Source of the DNA: Nilaparvata lugens
Lineage: Eukaryota; Arthropoda; Insecta; Hemiptera; Delphacidae
Length of the DNA stretch: 64,000 bases
NCBI RefSeq assembly: GCF_014356525.2
Contig: NC_052511.1
Coordinates: 27,212,097 to 27,276,096 of the forward strand
Direction of reading: 5' to 3'
The number at the start of each line of letters is the position of its first letter. Within the stretch, counting starts at the first letter, position 1. This document shows positions 60,487-64,000 of the stretch, piece by piece. The notes below the pieces were generated by a model. That model was not told the origin of the DNA. It searched no databases and saw nothing but the letters and a program-made list of their open reading frames with translations. The position numbers and the translations under genes are program-made.

Positions 60487-61040
60487 GTATTCATTTTTAT
60501 TATTATTTGAAATAGTTAATTGGAACCAGTAAATCAACAACACACAAAGTTTGGTTTTAAGGAGAAAAACTAAATATAAAATGAAAATGACAAACAACTA
60601 TTCTTAGCATTTGATCCTCTGGGCACACAGCCAGCCTCCAGTTGGCGTCCCTCTTTGTTTTTTGTGCACCAACCAAATCCACCAAACGATAAAAAGTGGC
60701 TTAGACATTCGAAAAAAAATCCTTAAATTTGATAGGATCACTTATGAGCAAGTTCGCAACAACAAGGGAACTATGGTCTCGATCCCTGATCAGTGGGCGT
60801 ACCCAGTATTTTCGTCTTTTCTTTTAATTCCTTAGCCACCATGACAAAACGACCACATCGTCATCGGAATCCATTGTAAAACTGAAGGGAAAACCGTTTC
60901 TTTTGTATGCATGTACGAGTGAAATGGTTTGCATGCAACACGTTTCCTGAAGCTTGTTTCATGAAACGCGTTTCTCCGGTGTGCATCCCGCCTCACTCTT
61001 ATGTTTCCGTTTACTGTGTTTATTATCTGAATTAATCTTA

Positions 61041-61727
61041 GACCAGTTATAGAATAGACACGCTGGGAAGTCTAGCCTCTGAAGCCAACATCTACTGTCA
61101 AATCCACCTATCTTGACGTCACGCATCCTATGGAAAACTTTCAGATTGTGTCTATTTCAGATTCATGGTGTTTTTAGGTTATTTCTAGCTACGGGCAAAA
61201 ACGATTTTGGTTAAGTAATAATGTTTTATGTGATATCGGCTTCAAAGTTAAAATGTGTTTTGGAAATAATAAGGTACGGTACGGTAGTCTACAAAACTAC
61301 TTTATTGTCATGCTGCAATAAGTTCACTTACATCATAACCAAGGATAATTACAGTTACAACTTACAATATTTTATGTGTATAAATTTCAACTTACACATG
61401 AAAAGATATTCCACTTTTATTCCTAAAAATTTCAGTGCAATTATATGCTGCGCAGGAGATTACCATTTTCATATATAATAATTACATAAATATAAATATC
61501 TGCTATGTAAAACAAGCTATGTTTAACAACAATGCATTGTTTAACGACAATGTAAGTTAAACACCACAAACACTTACACAACAAACTCAAAAAAGTTTTC
61601 TATCATTTCTATACGATGCGTGACGTCACTGTTGTGACGTCAAGATGGGTGGATTTGGCAGTAGATTTTGGCTTCATCGACTTTCAGTATGAATATACAA
61701 TGGGGCGTGTCTATTCTATAACTGGTC
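61041..61727. mobile_element. TIR element 'GACCAGTTATAGAATAGACA', with a duplicated right end
   Basis: The left GACCAGTTATAGAATAGACA is inverted at 61708-61727. Inner arms share CAAATCCACC and TTGACGTCAC with their inverses. TTA precedes, TAA follows. The right-terminal ~57 bp (TTGGCTTCATCGACTTTCAG...) recurs immediately downstream at about 61734-61790. No protein. Confidence 0.75.
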
Positions 61728-61974
61728 TAAGGGTTGGCTTCATCGACTTTCAGTATGAATATACAATGGGCCGTGTCTATTCTATAACTAATTATTTCTA
61801 TATTAACTATTTCTATTTCTATATTAACTATTTCTATATTTCTCCAAAACCATGGTTGGCAACAAGCAACAAGACTTGTAACCTACTTGTACCTTTGTGA
61901 AACGGACCCCGTTTTTTTCAGATGCATTATATTTATATTTTAGCTCGTTGGTCTTCACTATTTGAGATACAATA

Positions 61975-62805
61975 TAGGGACGTTCCGATACCGCCATTCA
62001 TTCGATACTTGGTATCGAGTCGGTATCGAAAGGAGAGTATCGATATTAGTAAAGTATCGAAAGAAAAGTATCGATACCATGAGTATCGAAAGAAAAGTAT
62101 CGATACCGATACCACAAGCATCGAGTGAGCATTAAGTATCGGAATTACCAACTAAAATACTTATCTACTAACTGCAAAACTGCAATCTATCAAGTATAGT
62201 CTCAATAGTCTGTCGAAACAAAGAAGACCCTCTGGCAAGATGGGAAAATGACTCCAGCTTGGTCAATAAGGGTATCAATACGTTTCTTCCGATACTTTAC
62301 TAATAACGATACCCTCCTTTCGATACCAAGTATTGAAAGATGGTGGTATCGGAACTGGAACGTCCCTAAAGATGTGTAAATGACTCAAGCTCGGTCAATA
62401 TTGGTTCAAAAATTATCAATTTGATTTCAAATTGTAGGAATATTTGTTCAAAAATTATAAATGTGGTCTTAATAGTAGATCAAATTGATAATTTTTGAAC
62501 CAATATTGACTGAGCTTGAGTCAGTTATGTACTGTTTGTTATTAGTGATGGCTATAATTCAGTACTATAATTTTCATCTATATTAATCCTTATAATCTTC
62601 TAAGATTGATATAACAATTTATTTATGATTATGTAATTAATTGAAGTGAACTACTTTTTTACCCATTTCGCCATTCGATACCGTTTCGATACTCTAACTT
62701 GCGTATCGATACCAGTAAAGTATCGAATCATTCGATACCGATACCACCGGTATCGAAAGCAAAGTATCGATACCAGTAAGTATCGAAAGTATCGGAACGT
62801 CCCTA
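61975..62805. mobile_element. hAT-like MITE rich in TATCGATA motifs
   Basis: TAGGGACGTTCCGATAC at 61975 is inverted at 62789-62805 (GTATCGGAACGTCCCTA). The flanks GATACAAT (61966-61973) and GATACAAA (62806-62813) nearly match as an 8-bp duplication. Both subterminal regions are packed with GTATCGATAC and its halves (CGATA/TATCG). A third, similar end lies at about 62350-62367, so a second insertion or an internal duplication is involved. Confidence 0.75.
62387..62524. repeat. Palindrome inside the TATCGATA element
   Basis: ATTGGTTCAAAAATTATCAA at about 62400 is inverted at 62477-62500. The arms extend out to TGACTCAAGCTC / GAGCTTGAGTCA. It is non-coding. Confidence 0.8.
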
Positions 62806-62813
62806 GATACAAA

Positions 62814-63390
62814 TGGCAGTGAATTCTAACCTAGATCGTCACGTTTTCTTTTAAGTTTAACCTCTCAAGAAGTAAAACTCATTACCGTAACAGAAAAGTT
62901 AGTATCGTATTTCAGAAACATAACTTTGCAGTGTAAAGTTAATTTAAATCAAATATCTAAATTATTCAGGTAATTTATATTCAACCTTTATGTCAATAAT
63001 TACGTTTTGGTATCTTCCATTAGCCTATACCTTGTTTGTAAACACTATCACTTATATAAACTTTATTTTTATTCTTTTAGACTATAATATAGGGACTGTG
63101 CAGAGTATTTTTCTACAAGTAGGCTGATATTGAATGTTTGTATTGGCTCAATTTTTGGATAGCCAAGACTCGTAAATTATACAGTGTTTCCAAACTTGTG
63201 ATCCACTTGAACTGTTTGCTGTACGACTTCCACCAGTGCATGCTCGTCTGTTTTTCTTCCGCCGCCTGCCCTGAGAAAGATTTTATGTTATTTCAAGACA
63301 TCCCAAAGCCCTAATGTGTGTGGCATGTCTGTATTCAAGCTTAGAAAGGTGGTGGATCGTAGATGATATTGCAAACTCCCTTGCCTGAGA
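62814..63390. other. Gene-free stretch
   Basis: Nothing recognised until the LINE fragment. Confidence 0.45.
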
Positions 63391-63718
63391 TATGTCATCT
63401 TTCCTGACTCTGAAGACCTCAAGAACCGTTCCTGTGTTAAAAAAGGGTGACCGCCAGAGCCTAGACAGCTTCAGGCTAATGTCCATGTCTCCAATCTTAA
63501 GAAAGATTGTTGAAGCGGTCATCATACCACAACTTGAGGAGTTTTTTGAGAGAAACAACCTTTTCTTGAGTATCTATTAAGATTGGTTTTCGTAGAGATT
63601 TTCAACTTTTGATGCAGTGAATACAGTGGCTAATAAAATTGGTCCAGTATTTGAGGTTGGGAGTCCCTGGCACTTACATTGTGCGATTTGAGCAGAGCGT
63701 TTGATTGTGTTGACCAAT
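63391..63718 (+). pseudogene. LINE reverse-transcriptase fragment, plus strand
   Basis: Reads LKTSRTVPVLKKGDRQSLDS, then MSPILRKIVEAVIIPQLEEF, the N-terminal RT region of jockey/CR1-type LINEs. A stop at 63578-63580 ends the frame. FSTFDAVNTVANKI continues in another frame to about 63715, where it breaks at a (TAA)n run. Short and inactive. Confidence 0.7.
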
Positions 63719-64000
63719 AATAATAATAATGTTTTATTAACTCAAGAGCTTTTACAAACATAGAGTCTCGTCATACAGTTATTTATAGTCAATAAAATAT
63801 AAATATAAGTTCCATGTCAATAGTCCATTCAATATAAAAATCTTATCACAGCTTATCCGTTTGACTGCTGAGTCAGTCTAGATCATAATTAAATTAATTA
63901 TAACAGAAAAAACAACAACATATCTAATGATGATCAAAACATTGCCAAATAATAACATTAATATCACAGTCAAGACAAACGGAGATTAAACAAGAATCAA
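63717..64000 (-). mobile_element. Probable LINE 3' end, continuing past the window
   Basis: (AATA)n and TTTTATTAACTC at 63717-63742, read on the minus strand as an A-rich 3' tail. It has inserted into the RT fragment before it. No coding part in view. Confidence 0.45.

Larger units (their letters stand above)
57515..60992 (+). mobile_element. PIF/Harbinger-like element with MADF remnant, split by a hAT
   Basis: The left end AGGGGGATGCACACTGGAGA is inverted at 60967-60992 (TTTCTCCGGTGTGCATCCCG). TTA precedes and TCA follows, a possible 3-bp target duplication with one mismatch. Inside are the hAT 57815-60304 and a MADF-like exon. No DDE transposase. Confidence 0.7.

Overview
This is eukaryotic DNA from an insect-type genome. 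It is AT-rich, has spliced genes with long introns, and is dominated by transposable elements. There is no operon structure, tRNA, rRNA or CRISPR array that I can see. The dispersed repeats (for example 12540-13480 and 15590-15842) recall ones I associate with hemipterans, planthoppers in particular, but that assignment is from memory and only moderately sure.

Two host genes are supported. (1) Positions 2699-17262, plus strand: the last six exons of a secreted trypsin-fold serine protease. The catalytic domain is complete (His, Asp, Ser and ten cysteines forming the standard five pairs), every splice junction keeps frame, and the 5' exons lie upstream of the window. Its S1 pocket reads Gly189 / Gly216 / Asp226, the arrangement of crab collagenase rather than of trypsin. 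(2) Positions 18457-19318, minus strand: the last two exons of a small Rdx-family (SelW / MIEN1-like) thioredoxin-fold protein ending in a CaaX-like CCIQ.

The rest is layered mobile DNA. Intron 4 of the protease (9.2 kb) holds a minus-strand LINE (about 6262-11790). A hAT-type element (6473-9166, perfect 8-bp target duplication) interrupts the LINE, and a PIF/Harbinger-like element with a broken MADF gene (6567-7533) lies inside the hAT. At 19.6-28.2 kb there are diverged satellite-like units, a long-TIR element, a 2.4-kb inverted dimer (23125-25527), and several MITEs. Positions 28919-39439 are a BEL/Pao LTR retrotransposon with frameshifts and a damaged 3' LTR. At 42969-54776 a pair of near-identical 3.3-kb direct repeats flanks a 5.2-kb interior with one coiled-coil gag-like ORF, an RTE-type LINE 3' end and a minisatellite; this looks like a LARD-type LTR element but lacks proof. 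At 54.8-64 kb there are a GC-rich foldback, MITEs, LINE fragments, a hAT (57815-60304, perfect 8-bp target duplication) nested in a second MADF-bearing Harbinger-like element, and a TATCGATA-rich element.

No wholly new multi-gene system is evident. The most original signals are the protease pocket, the inverted dimer with an internal empty-site control, and the 3.3-kb repeat pair.
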